This document shows positions 39,233 to 48,061 of a stretch of 64,000 nt of DNA, in pieces; position 1 is the stretch's first letter, and each line of letters begins with the position of its first letter. Source of the DNA: Terriglobia bacterium (lineage in GTDB: Bacteria > Acidobacteriota > Terriglobia > Bryobacterales > Bryobacteraceae). The notes under the pieces are model-generated. The model had not been told where the DNA came from, made no database searches, and worked only from the letters and a program-made list of their open reading frames with translations. Made by a program: the position numbers and the translations under genes. The stretch covers positions 34,430 through 98,429 of the forward strand of contig JAIQFS010000017.1 in assembly GCA_020073145.1 (NCBI GenBank), read 5' to 3'.

Positions 39233-40096
39233 TTACGCAGCCACCGCCTCGATGAGTCGTTCCACCTGCCGCCGCATCTCGGACCGCGGGAACCGGACCC
39301 GTTCGCCGTGGCCGGGGAGCACCCACTCGAACGAGTACCCGTTCAGCAGCGCGACCGACGCCACCTGCTCGCGCCAGGAATGCCAGCAGACCTCGCGCGA
39401 GGCCGTGAGCCGCCCGCGCACGCGGCTCCACCAGATGTGGTCGCCGCTGAAAAGGAACTGGTCGCGGTAGAGCAGCGCGCAGTGCCCGCGCGTGTGGCCG
39501 GGCGTCGGGATGGCCAGGAAGCCCGCCGCCAGCTCAACCGGATGGAAGCCTTCGATGACGCGCTCGGCGCCCGGCTGCGCGGCCAGCTCCAGGCGATGAA
39601 TGATGCGGATTGCATGGAAGCGCGCGGCCCATTTGGATGCCTCGGCGACGTCGTCACGATGCGTCAGAAAAATGTATCGAATGCCGCCGCGCTTCCTGAA
39701 CTCGCCTGCAAGGGGTTCCACATAGCGCGGGGAATCGATCAACCAATTGCCATCGGGATGTTCGACGAAGTAGCTATTGCCGCCGAACGATTTGTGCGAG
39801 TTGAAGCCGCAAAAACAGACGCCCGGCGCCAGTTCCATGGGGAAGTCAGCCACGGCCCGGGCCATGCCGCGCTTGTCGGCTGTCCCGATGGAACCAGTTG
39901 GGCAGGCCACCAGCGCGCGCAATGCGGCCCTCTCTTCCTCCGCATCTCGAGGCTGGGTATGGACGTAGGAGTACTCCCCGTGATCCGCGAACGTGGAGGG
40001 CGCAAGCTGCCGGCAGGTGTCGCAATCGATGCAGCTCGAATCGACGAAGAACGGGCCATCGATGTTTTCGGGCACACGCAGCGACCGGTCGGCCAT
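39233..40096 (-). CDS. ferredoxin-metallo-beta-lactamase fusion protein
   Basis: A 287-residue two-domain protein. The first ~75 residues carry a ferredoxin-like pattern, SSCIDCDTCRQLAP and a distal ACPTGSI, so a 4Fe-4S or 3Fe-4S cluster is likely. The rest is a metallo-beta-lactamase fold. The canonical H-x-H-x-D-H reads LTHRDDVAEA, so the first motif is degenerate, while PTPGHTRGHCALL, FSGDHIWWS and LPGHGERVRF keep later metal ligands. Substrate is unknown; redox-linked hydrolysis is inferred from the fusion. Confidence 0.8.
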   Translation of the reverse strand: MADRSLRVPENIDGPFFVDSSCIDCDTCRQLAPSTFADHGEYSYVHTQPRDAEEERAALRALVACPTGSIGTADKRGMARAVADFPMELAPGVCFCGFNSHKSFGGNSYFVEHPDGNWLIDSPRYVEPLAGEFRKRGGIRYIFLTHRDDVAEASKWAARFHAIRIIHRLELAAQPGAERVIEGFHPVELAAGFLAIPTPGHTRGHCALLYRDQFLFSGDHIWWSRVRGRLTASREVCWHSWREQVASVALLNGYSFEWVLPGHGERVRFPRSEMRRQVERLIEAVAA

Positions 40097-40151
40097 GTTT
40101 CCAGGATCGCACGGGCGGGCGGGGAAAGCCGTTTCTATCCGCTGGTCCGCC

Positions 40152-41468
40152 TCACCCCCCCTGCGCCAGGTACGCGAACCGCGCGATGAACAGCGCGGTC
40201 AGCACGTACACCAGCCAGTTCACTTCGCGGAATTTGCCGCGCGCGATCTTGAGCACCGTGTAGGCCGTGAAGCCGAACGCCAGGCCGTTGGCGATGCTAA
40301 ACGTCAGCGGAATCGCGAGCATGGTCAGGAACGCGGGGATGGCGATTTCCGGGTCCTGCCAGTCGATGTCGCGCACCACGGTCATCATCAGGCTTCCGAC
40401 TACGATCAAAGCCGGCGCGGTCGCGGCGTCAGGAATCGCGCCGACCAAGGGCGCCACGAACAGCGCTACAACGAACAGCAGACCGGTCACGATGGCGGTG
40501 ACGCCGCTGCGGCCGCCCGCCGCCACGCCCGCCGCGCTTTCGATGTAACTCACCACGGTCGAGGTTCCGGTCAGCGAACCGACCACCGTGGCCGTCGCAT
40601 CCGAAAGCAAAATCCGATTGACCCGCGGAATCTGATGCGCATGATCGAACAAGCCCGCCTTTTTCCCCACCGCCAGCAGGGTGCCAATGTTGTCGAACAA
40701 GTCGATGAAGAGGAAGACGAACACGATCTCGAGGAATCCGAAGCGCAGGGTCGCGCCCAGATCGAGCTTGCCGGCAGTGGCCGAAAGATCGCGCAATCCA
40801 TACGGCTGCGGCGCCCATTTGGCCACGCCGGTGGCAAGACCGATGGCGGCGGTGGCCAGAATCCCGATCACCATCGCAGCCCTCACTCGCCATGCGAGCA
40901 GCGACGCAATCAACAGCAGACCGAAGACGGCCAAAGCCGTGCCGGGTGCGCGCAGGTTGCCGAGGGTGACGGTGGTGGACGCGCTCGATACGATGATGCC
41001 CGAGTTGCGGAACCCGATCAGCGCGATGAAGAGGCCAACCCCCGCCGCCACCGCGCTATACAGCTCATAGGGGATGGCCGAAATGATTAACTGGCGCACG
41101 CCGAGCAGCGTCAACAGAAAGAACGCGATCCCCGAGAGGAAGACCGCACCGAGCGCCGCCTGCCAAGGCACCCCCATTCCCTTCACCACCACGTAGGTGA
41201 AATACGCGTTCAATCCCATGCCCGGCGCGAGCGCAATGGGATACCGGGCGAACCCGCCCATGAGCAGGCTCCCGGCCGCCGCCGAAAGGCACGTTGCGGC
41301 CGTCACCGCCGCCAAGGGCATGCCGGTTTCATGCAAAACGGCTGGATTGACGAAGACGATGTACGCCATCGTCATGAAGGTGGTGAACCCGGCCAAGATC
41401 TCGGTGCGCCAGTTGGTCTCGAGAGCTTTGAACTCGAAGTAGTGTTCCAGACGGTAGCGGAGCGACAT
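40152..41468 (-). CDS. NCS2-family purine permease (AzgA-like guanine/hypoxanthine)
   Basis: A 438-residue inner-membrane permease with about 12-13 hydrophobic segments. FTTFMTMAYIVFVNPAVL, the AzgA-type start, and DLFDNIGTLLAVGKKAGLFD are characteristic of the COG2252 branch, which imports guanine, hypoxanthine or adenine with protons. The segment GTSTVVSYIESAAGVAAGGRSG fits the substrate-site helix. It starts 9 bp after tsaB stops and is probably cotranscribed. Confidence 0.88.
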   Translation of the reverse strand: MSLRYRLEHYFEFKALETNWRTEILAGFTTFMTMAYIVFVNPAVLHETGMPLAAVTAATCLSAAAGSLLMGGFARYPIALAPGMGLNAYFTYVVVKGMGVPWQAALGAVFLSGIAFFLLTLLGVRQLIISAIPYELYSAVAAGVGLFIALIGFRNSGIIVSSASTTVTLGNLRAPGTALAVFGLLLIASLLAWRVRAAMVIGILATAAIGLATGVAKWAPQPYGLRDLSATAGKLDLGATLRFGFLEIVFVFLFIDLFDNIGTLLAVGKKAGLFDHAHQIPRVNRILLSDATATVVGSLTGTSTVVSYIESAAGVAAGGRSGVTAIVTGLLFVVALFVAPLVGAIPDAATAPALIVVGSLMMTVVRDIDWQDPEIAIPAFLTMLAIPLTFSIANGLAFGFTAYTVLKIARGKFREVNWLVYVLTALFIARFAYLAQGG

Positions 41469-41477
41469 GCGGGCGGG

Positions 41478-42161
41478 TCATTCCTTCCAGAACAGCTCAG
41501 CGTCGGAACGGCGGACGTAGTTGGCATCGAGCGCCGCCGGGTCCGCAGCCTCGCCAGCCAGAAAGCGGGCAGAGGCAATGCGCGCGATGGCCGCCGCCAG
41601 CGCACGGGGCGCGGTCACTTGAGGAGCGCTCTCAAAACGCGTGCCGGCCAGCGTATGGCCGAATGGAGTGAAATCGGTTGAAAGGAATTCGAGATCCCCC
41701 GCCGCCAAGGTTTCACTCAGTTGGTTCAGCCATACCGTGAAGCTGCCCACCGTTTCGGGGATGACGGCACACCCGGCGGCGTCATAGACAGCGGCGTAGA
41801 CTTCGCCGCGCCGCGCATCCAGAAACGCGGCGCGCAGCCTCGCCGTCCCGAACGAAGCCACGGCCTGCAGATTGGAAACCGCCACCGCCGGCTTGCCACA
41901 CGCTTCCGCCAAGCCTTTCACGCAGGCCAAGCCCACGCGGACGCCGGTGAACGAGCCGGGGCCGGAAGCCGAGGCAAAGCAGTCGATGGCATCCAGCCGC
42001 ACACGCCGCCGCTCCAGGAGTTGCCCCAGATGCCCGTAAATCACTTGGGCGAAACCGTCGGGCGCATGCAGCAGGACCTCTTCCACCGTTTCCTCGCCCC
42101 GCGCCAGCGCCAGGCTGCCGAATTCGTGCGTCGTGTCGAGGGCCAGCAGCAGGGGCTTCAC
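41478..42161 (-). CDS. tsaB: tRNA threonylcarbamoyladenosine biosynthesis protein TsaB
   Basis: A 227-residue ASKHA-fold protein. LLLALDTTHEFGSLALARG is the N-terminal ATPase-like loop, and FASASGPGSFTGVRVGLACVKGLAEACGKPAVAVSNLQAV-like sequence (in pieces) is diagnostic for TsaB. It scaffolds TsaD and TsaE in making t6A37 on ANN-reading tRNAs. The start overlaps the stop of the upstream DUF5060-like gene by 4 bp (ATGA), an unusual partner. No tsaD or tsaE is in the window. Confidence 0.92.
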   Translation of the reverse strand: MKPLLLALDTTHEFGSLALARGEETVEEVLLHAPDGFAQVIYGHLGQLLERRRVRLDAIDCFASASGPGSFTGVRVGLACVKGLAEACGKPAVAVSNLQAVASFGTARLRAAFLDARRGEVYAAVYDAAGCAVIPETVGSFTVWLNQLSETLAAGDLEFLSTDFTPFGHTLAGTRFESAPQVTAPRALAAAIARIASARFLAGEAADPAALDANYVRRSDAELFWKE

Positions 42162-43999
42162 CGCGTGATCTGAAACGCCCGATCGAGCGCGTACACCTTT
42201 CCGTTGGCGTTCATGCCGTACAGCCGCAGGCTCATCACCACCGGAAAATTCCTGGCAATGCCAAGCGGTACGGTCAACGATCCCTTCGCCCCAGTGGCCA
42301 GCACGCGGTATCCCAACCCATCAGCCGTCACTTCCCCAATCCAGAGGTACATCATGGAACGCGTGGCCCGCGTCTCGCGTTTGATCTTAGCCGCAAACGG
42401 CGCCGGTTTGCCGACCGTCAGATCGCCGCCGGGCTGCTCGATGGTAAACGGCACTTTATCGGTGTTGGATTCGATCTCCTGCAGCTCGATCCGGCGCGAT
42501 TCAAATTTATACGACTTGTTCATGCTTTCCACGCGGCCTTCGCGCACCACGTGCAGCACCCAGTCATGCGACTTGTCGGGCGGCTCGCCGGTGAAGTGGT
42601 CACCTTTGAATTTCTGCCGCGTGATCTCTCCGTTGATGGGGTTGATCCAGAGCACGTCGTACCCGTGCTTTTCGACCACCACCTCCACGGGCCCGGGCTT
42701 CTCCACGTACACCAGGTATTCCACGTCTTCGAGCGCTACGGCCCGTCCGCCATCCACGTCGAAGTACGGCTCCAGCTCCCAGTGGCGCGTATCGGACAGC
42801 ACGTCGAACCATGCGGTCATGGCCTTCGCTCCGGGCGAGTTGGCATACTGCGGCCCGGAGCCGGTGTTGGCGTAGGTCACGTATTGGCCGTCCATGGTGG
42901 CGTTCCACAGCCGATGGCGAAACGTGGCGGCGTCCACATCGTCCGCCCCGGACTTCCCCGCCCCGCTGTCCTCCCGCCCCAGATCCACATTGACGAAGGG
43001 TACGGGATAAAGCTGATGTTCGATCGCGCCCACGTTGTCATTCGCTGTGCCATAGGCCGCAAAGTCCATCCAGTGGTCTTCGAGCAATGGGGCAGAGGTG
43101 ATGCGCGCGCCGCTGGTGCGCGGGTGCCGGTAGGGGTCCGCCTCCTGCAAATAGCCGCCGAGTTCCTTCGACAGCGCGCGGCCGTCCGGATCGTCTTCAA
43201 AGTGTTCCACTCCCTGCCAGGTAATGTTGAAGGGCGCGAAGCGCGCCACCAGGAAACGCACAAAGCGGCGGCGCGCATCCCGGCTCGGAAACAGTTGGGC
43301 CAGTTGCCGCGGGCCAGCGGCCAGAATCAGGTCGGCGACGATGCCCTTCTGATTGAGGTAGCGGATGCGCTCGTCGAGCCGATGAAAGCGCGCCAGGTCC
43401 GGCGCGTCGGGCGCGGAGTACCCGGCGCCGGCGCCCTCGCTCAGCACCAGGCCGCGCAGATGGTTAAACTTCTGGGCGCTGCGGGCGTCGGCCACCGCCC
43501 GAAACGAGGCATCGTCGAGAGTCGCCAGACCCATTTCGGTTGCGCCCATCCACAGGTGCGGCCGGTCGAGCCCCTCCGCATCGCGCTCGGTGTAAGCCCA
43601 GTGGTGCACGTTGGCGGCGCGGACGAAGCCCGGAGCGTCGGAAGGGGCCGCCATGAACGAGCCGGTCTTACCATCCCAGGAGGCAACGTTGCTGGTGACC
43701 CGGTAATCCCATTGCCCTTCCTCGGTGGGGCTGAACCGGATGACCATCTTGCCGCCACCGTCCCAGAAGGCCGGCTGCAAAAAGGTCTTCTGGTGGGGCG
43801 AGCGGAATTCGGCCTTGAGGTCAACGTTGACGTAGGGGTCGGGATGGGAGGCGGCATCCGCGGGGCTCAGCTCAAATACCATTTCGCACGGCGCATACGC
43901 AGGGGTGCGGTCGCAGGGAGATTGCGCCGCCAGCCTAACCGCGCCGGCCGCCCAACACGCCAGCACCACCGCCAACCAAACGGGAGCCTTTCCGTTCAT
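42158..43999 (-). CDS. exported DUF5060/DUF4038-like putative glycoside hydrolase
   Basis: A 613-residue secreted protein. The signal peptide is APVWLAVVLACWAAGAVRLAAQ. Residues ~30-120 form a beta-sandwich of DUF5060 type (FWDGGGKMVIRFSPTEEGQWDYRVTS split across strands). A TIM-barrel part of the DUF4038 type follows (RPHLWMGATEMGLATLDD, FNITWQGVEHFEDD). These families sit among putative glycoside hydrolases. The frame extends 56 codons upstream, but ATG 43999 directly precedes the signal peptide. It overlaps tsaB by 4 bp. Confidence 0.75.
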   Translation of the reverse strand: MNGKAPVWLAVVLACWAAGAVRLAAQSPCDRTPAYAPCEMVFELSPADAASHPDPYVNVDLKAEFRSPHQKTFLQPAFWDGGGKMVIRFSPTEEGQWDYRVTSNVASWDGKTGSFMAAPSDAPGFVRAANVHHWAYTERDAEGLDRPHLWMGATEMGLATLDDASFRAVADARSAQKFNHLRGLVLSEGAGAGYSAPDAPDLARFHRLDERIRYLNQKGIVADLILAAGPRQLAQLFPSRDARRRFVRFLVARFAPFNITWQGVEHFEDDPDGRALSKELGGYLQEADPYRHPRTSGARITSAPLLEDHWMDFAAYGTANDNVGAIEHQLYPVPFVNVDLGREDSGAGKSGADDVDAATFRHRLWNATMDGQYVTYANTGSGPQYANSPGAKAMTAWFDVLSDTRHWELEPYFDVDGGRAVALEDVEYLVYVEKPGPVEVVVEKHGYDVLWINPINGEITRQKFKGDHFTGEPPDKSHDWVLHVVREGRVESMNKSYKFESRRIELQEIESNTDKVPFTIEQPGGDLTVGKPAPFAAKIKRETRATRSMMYLWIGEVTADGLGYRVLATGAKGSLTVPLGIARNFPVVMSLRLYGMNANGKVYALDRAFQITR

Positions 44000-44118
44000 A
44001 GTCTCAGTGTAATCTTCCGCGCTTAGTACTAGGGCAAACACCGGCCGGTACAACCGGTACAAACCATGAAAACCCGCCGCTGGTACAGACCGTACACGAA
44101 AAACGGCGCGCTTGTGGC

Positions 44119-44124
44119 TACAAT
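44119..44124 (+). promoter_or_regulatory. candidate -10 box (TACAAT)
   Basis: TACAAT lies 11 nt before the GTG at 44136 and 41 nt before the ATG at 44166. It is the only promoter-like hexamer noticed in the divergent gap of about 165 bp. Confidence 0.35.
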
Positions 44125-44165
44125 GATTCTTACCTGTGACCGCCACCACGCCAAGCCAAACCCGC

Positions 44166-44453
44166 ATGTCCGTGATTCACATCTTCGTCTACCTGCAGGT
44201 GCTCGACCTGCTGACGACCCTGGTGGGCTTCCGGATGGGCGCCACCGAAGCCAGCCCGTTTATCCGCATGATGATGCACTTTGGCCCGACCGTTGGAGTG
44301 ATTGCCTCCAAACTGTTCGCGCTAGGCCTGGCCGGTGTGTGTCTTTATCTGAAAAAGGATCGGCTGGTCCGCTGGATCACGTATTGGTACGGGGCCCTGG
44401 TGGTGTGGAATTTGATGGTGATGCTGGGCTTCCCCTGGACGCGGCTAGCATAA
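44166..44453 (+). CDS. small DUF5658-like membrane protein
   Basis: A 95-residue protein (105 from the alternative GTG at 44136) with three hydrophobic segments. The first has VYLQVLDLLTTLVGFRMGATEASPFIR, which matches the DUF5658 pattern of D-x-x-TT...G-x-x-E-x-N/S-P. Function of that family is not known to me. The gene lies alone on the plus strand between two minus-strand units, and its stop is 17 bp from the convergent membrane-protein gene. Confidence 0.7.
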   Translation: MSVIHIFVYLQVLDLLTTLVGFRMGATEASPFIRMMMHFGPTVGVIASKLFALGLAGVCLYLKKDRLVRWITYWYGALVVWNLMVMLGFPWTRLA

Positions 44454-44469
44454 CTTCAGAGCCCGGTCA

Positions 44470-45978
44470 CTAGCGCGGAGGCCGTTGATTCCCTAGAACC
44501 CACCAAAGCGAAGGACCGCTCAAGGCGCCCGCCTGCAAGCTGTGCGCCGTGACCTCCCCATCGTCCGAAACTCCGAGACCCACCAGCGGTGGATCGCTCG
44601 CCTTCACCACGTACTTGCCGTTCTGCAGATTCCAGGAATCGCCATAATCGGCGACCACAAAGGAATTCGGCTTCACCACGTGAATGCGGAATTGGGCGGT
44701 CGAGGCCTCGTAGTTCGCGTAGCTGTAGCAGCGGCCGATGCACGCACGGTCTACCATGTGGGTGAGCGCATCAGCGCGGAGCGAGGGGTCGATGATCGGG
44801 CTCACCACGCGCGTGCCTGGCGGAAGCTGCGCCACTGCCTGGTCCACGCGATCTTCAAACCGGTTGAGCGTGCGATCGTCTCGGAAGAGAAACGCGAAGA
44901 AGACTGCAGCTACGGCGCAGAGGGCAACTTGCTTAACCTTGCGCGCCGGGGCCGCGGCCAGCAAGCCACAAACGCACACACCCACGGCCAGCGACATCCT
45001 TTCGGCAATGTAGACCAGAGCGTGCTGATAGCCGGGAATCAGAACGGTGCTGGGCAGAATGAAGATACCGGCCGCGCTGAGCGCGCACCAATGCAACGGA
45101 ATACTCGAGGCGATGGCACGGCCTCCTTGGGCACGGAGCAAATCAAAGAACAGCGCCGCCCAGATCATCAGAAGCAGGGCCATCAGGACGTAGTACTTGC
45201 CGTCAAACACCCAGGCCTGGTCGCCTCCCACAGCCGAGGAGAGTTGTGTCACGGACCACACCGAGACCATTGCGCGGCGCACCACGACGTGGGCCGCCAT
45301 CAGCAACACCAACACGCCGGCCATGAGCCGAGGGCGGACTCGTTCCGGCAAGCGTCGGGCCAACCAGAGATAGGCCAGCAGCCCCAGGGCCCAGGCCACC
45401 GGCAGAGCATGGGCGGTGTATGCCACTACAAAAAAGATCGCCGTCACTGCCAGTCGCGACGGGCGGGAGTTCCATGCCAGCGCCAGACCCCAAAAGCATA
45501 AGCCCAGAGAAAGGTAGAAATTGAAGAAGCCGATGTGGAAGACCCAGCCATACGCCAGCATCGCGAGGCACGGCAATATGGGCCAAGCCTTGCGGCCGGA
45601 GATCGCCGAGACGAACGCGAAAGCACCCCACACGAAAACCAGCACCGTGGTGGAGACAGCCAGGCGTTGCGCCCAGTCCGCGCCCAGCCATCGGAAAAGC
45701 ACGCCCATGATGAGATCGAAGAGGATGTTGGTGGTCTGGCGGGCAATCGTCAGTCCTTCGGTCCGGCCGCCTTCGATCAGGCCGGCCAACCATGCGTTGT
45801 AGATGTGGCTCGACAAATCGCCGGCCTGGATGCGCGGCTGCCAATAGCAAGGCAGCAGCAACGCCAGCGAAGCCGGCAGATACCAGATGCGGCGGGGCGC
45901 AGGAGCCGCGGGACGCGAGAGCTCGGGCGCGATGAGCTCGCTAGCCCGGTCCGGCGACGGAACGGGCTCGGTTCTCAT
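44470..45978 (-). CDS. large polytopic membrane protein, unknown (glycosyltransferase-like)
   Basis: A 502-residue protein with about ten hydrophobic segments and a soluble C-terminal domain of ~130 residues. PRIQAGDLSSHIYNAWLAGLIEGG near the start, in an extracytoplasmic loop, resembles the acidic first loop of GT-C glycosyltransferases. No confident family is recognised. The ATG overlaps the DUF362 gene stop by 4 bp, so it is the last gene of the cyclase-repeat/DUF362/membrane-protein unit. Confidence 0.68.
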   Translation of the reverse strand: MRTEPVPSPDRASELIAPELSRPAAPAPRRIWYLPASLALLLPCYWQPRIQAGDLSSHIYNAWLAGLIEGGRTEGLTIARQTTNILFDLIMGVLFRWLGADWAQRLAVSTTVLVFVWGAFAFVSAISGRKAWPILPCLAMLAYGWVFHIGFFNFYLSLGLCFWGLALAWNSRPSRLAVTAIFFVVAYTAHALPVAWALGLLAYLWLARRLPERVRPRLMAGVLVLLMAAHVVVRRAMVSVWSVTQLSSAVGGDQAWVFDGKYYVLMALLLMIWAALFFDLLRAQGGRAIASSIPLHWCALSAAGIFILPSTVLIPGYQHALVYIAERMSLAVGVCVCGLLAAAPARKVKQVALCAVAAVFFAFLFRDDRTLNRFEDRVDQAVAQLPPGTRVVSPIIDPSLRADALTHMVDRACIGRCYSYANYEASTAQFRIHVVKPNSFVVADYGDSWNLQNGKYVVKASDPPLVGLGVSDDGEVTAHSLQAGALSGPSLWWVLGNQRPPR

Positions 45979-46943
45979 GCGGGCCGGCCCAAACGAAGGC
46001 GTTGAAATTCAGGAATGAGCGCGAACGGCGTGGCGGCCGCAGCGAGGCTCTCGCCGATCTGCCGGACATTCTGCTCCAGCCACGGAACCTCCGAGGCCAT
46101 CTGCAGATATCCCACCTTCAGCGGATCGATTCCCATAATGCGGCAGCAGGTCGCGTCCACCGCCCGCACATCCCGCCCGGCCACCAGCACGCCCGCTTGC
46201 TTGGGAGTGCCCTGGATGGGGCCGTTGCCTTCCATGCCGACAATCCCGTCTACGATGGCAAACTGGCGGGGAAACGCCCGGTACAGGTCAACGATGGATT
46301 CTTCAATGCCCGCCCAGTGTAGTTCGTTCTTCGGCCAGCCATAAATTCCGCCCGGCACCACGCCAAACAGATTCTTCATGGCCAGGGTGGCTCCCACCCA
46401 ATGATGGGTCTTCATCTTCGGAATCGATATTAGCAAGTCCGCGCCCAGCGCGCTGTTGGGCAGATAGAATTTCTCCAGACGCGAAATCTGGCGGCGCGGC
46501 CGCACCCGCGTGACGCCGTCGAGATTCAGGTCCACGAAGGCGTCTTCAAACTGGGGCACGGTCTGAAAATAGCCGGCGGCGTCCGCCAGGTCGAGCGTGT
46601 TGCGGCGGTGCCCAGGGCCCTCCCCGATGCGCACCTGGGCGGCGCCCAGGGCGCGGAAGCCCTCATACACAGCGTGCACCAACAGCGGATGAGTGTTGAT
46701 GGTGCTGCCCGCTTCGAATTCCACCAGATTGGGTTTGAGAAGGACGCTTCGGCCGCGAACGTCCAACCGGTGCTCCGTCAGAATGCGCCGCACGATATCG
46801 TACAGGCGCTGGTCATACGCGGGAGCGCGGGTGATCGAAACGGCCGCCGGCACAAAGGAAGCCCGCGGCTGGCCGCATCCGGCCAGCAGAACGGCGCTCG
46901 CCGATCCGGTCAACACCTCACGTCTGGTCAGAGTTCGCGCCAT
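45975..46943 (-). CDS. DUF362 protein with Tat/lipoprotein leader
   Basis: A 322-residue protein. The leader LTRREVLTGSASAVLLAGCG has both a twin-arginine motif and a lipobox-like cysteine, so a folded, probably cofactor-bearing protein is exported and perhaps lipidated. DUF362 motifs are VLLKPNLVEFEAGSTINTHP, LISIPKMKTHHWVGATLAMKNLFG and VDGIVGMEGNGPIQG. No ferredoxin cysteines are visible in this copy. ATG 46943 lies 2 bp after the upstream stop; the longer frame is rejected because it overlaps that gene. Confidence 0.82.
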   Translation of the reverse strand: MARTLTRREVLTGSASAVLLAGCGQPRASFVPAAVSITRAPAYDQRLYDIVRRILTEHRLDVRGRSVLLKPNLVEFEAGSTINTHPLLVHAVYEGFRALGAAQVRIGEGPGHRRNTLDLADAAGYFQTVPQFEDAFVDLNLDGVTRVRPRRQISRLEKFYLPNSALGADLLISIPKMKTHHWVGATLAMKNLFGVVPGGIYGWPKNELHWAGIEESIVDLYRAFPRQFAIVDGIVGMEGNGPIQGTPKQAGVLVAGRDVRAVDATCCRIMGIDPLKVGYLQMASEVPWLEQNVRQIGESLAAAATPFALIPEFQRLRLGRPA

Positions 46944-46945
46944 GC

Positions 46946-47824
46946 CTACTCCCAAAACCGGGCGCCGCCCTGGACCGCCGCGGTGACCACCAAATCGAGG
47001 GAGGTCTCGGGAACCGTCCGGTAGGCCAGGCTGGACGCAGGGGCCGCTTCCGCGGGCAGTTTCCCTTGCACGAGGAGTCCCAGACGCAGCCAGTTCCAGG
47101 CGTCCGCCGAGCGGCACTCACCCAGAAAGCGGGACGCCAAGCCGAGTCCCGTGTCAATTTTCGGTGAGCGCACGGCGCGCAGGGCGGCGAGAGCGAGTCC
47201 GGTGGTCTCGGGATACGCCTCCGACGGATAGCCGAAGGGCTGCACGCCGCCGTGGTTCCACCCACCGTTCGGACAGGCGCGCCCAAGCAGAAATTGACGG
47301 CCTTCCTCGATGCGCCGTTGCAGGTCCGGTTGGGGGTGCCGGCGGGTCTCCTTTTCCAAGGCCAGGATGGCTAAGGAGGTGGGGCCAACCCAGGCCGCTG
47401 CGCCCGGCATCCAGGGCCATCCCGGCGGCTCCCGGCCGGATAAGGGACCTTGGCCCAGCAGCCATTCGCGCACCCGGTAAGTCACGGTCGATTCCTGCCC
47501 GGTCATGCCCGCCAGCCAACGGATCGCGCTGGAATGAGCCGCCTCTCCCAGTTGCTCAGGGGGAAGAAGCGCGACCACGGCCGTCACCCAGGTGCTCTCC
47601 TCAATGCCGGGCTGGGGAGACCAGCCGCCATCCGGGCGCCGCAGAGTCTGCAAGAATCGGATGCCGCGCCGCGCGGAATCAGTCTCTCCGGCCGCCAGCA
47701 ACGCCAGCACCGCGTACGCGGTCGGCTCAGTCCAGGACACACCGCGAGCGTAGGACCAGCCGCCGTCCGAATTCTGCCGGTTCACCAGGATCGCCACGGA
47801 CATAGAGCCGCCGGCCGAGGGCAC
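46946..47824 (-). CDS. prenyltransferase/squalene-cyclase repeat protein
   Basis: A 292-residue protein built of alpha-toroid repeats with QW-like motifs: NRQNSDGGWSYARG, RRPDGGWSPQPGIEESTW and RACPNGGWNHGGV. These are the Q/G-x-x-G-x-W signatures of squalene-hopene cyclase and prenyltransferase repeats. At under half the size of a full cyclase and without a visible D-x-D-D acid motif, it is probably a binding or cofactor-free toroid and not a cyclase. First gene of the three-gene unit. Confidence 0.78.
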   Translation of the reverse strand: MPSAGGSMSVAILVNRQNSDGGWSYARGVSWTEPTAYAVLALLAAGETDSARRGIRFLQTLRRPDGGWSPQPGIEESTWVTAVVALLPPEQLGEAAHSSAIRWLAGMTGQESTVTYRVREWLLGQGPLSGREPPGWPWMPGAAAWVGPTSLAILALEKETRRHPQPDLQRRIEEGRQFLLGRACPNGGWNHGGVQPFGYPSEAYPETTGLALAALRAVRSPKIDTGLGLASRFLGECRSADAWNWLRLGLLVQGKLPAEAAPASSLAYRTVPETSLDLVVTAAVQGGARFWE

Positions 47825-47912
47825 ACAACGCCCCGGGGGCCGGTTTCAACCCTCCATCCCGTCCGCTACCTTGCAGGTCTGTCGAATCACGCCAGTGTGC
47901 TTCAACAGACGG

Positions 47913-48008
47913 CTAGCGAACCACGCGGCGCTTCCGGCGGCGCGACAGCAGCATCACGAGCGTGACACCGGCACCGAGCCAGATCGCTCCCTGTAGTGCA
48001 AGTTCCAT
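47913..48008 (-). CDS. tiny membrane protein, IWLxAG paralog 2 (31 aa)
   Basis: A 31-residue protein: a short start, one hydrophobic helix with LQGAIWLGAG and an Arg-rich end (SRRRKRR). It resembles the 33-residue protein encoded just upstream: both have Q-x-x-I-W-L-x-A-G, then a hydrophobic run, then RRR-x-RR. The ATG has an AGGAAAG ribosome site. The positive tail predicts the C-terminus in the cytoplasm. Its place after tadC suggests a role with the pilus machinery, by position only. Confidence 0.6.
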   Translation of the reverse strand: MELALQGAIWLGAGVTLVMLLSRRRKRRVVR

Positions 48009-48061
48009 TGTTCTTTCCTGACTCCCCGGCCTGTGGCCGGCGCTGCTCTGCCTGGCAGCAA

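Noticed and set aside
42551..44026. 491-codon open frame antisense to the DUF5060-like gene
   Set aside because: Shadow frame; the opposite strand has a signal peptide and recognisable domains.
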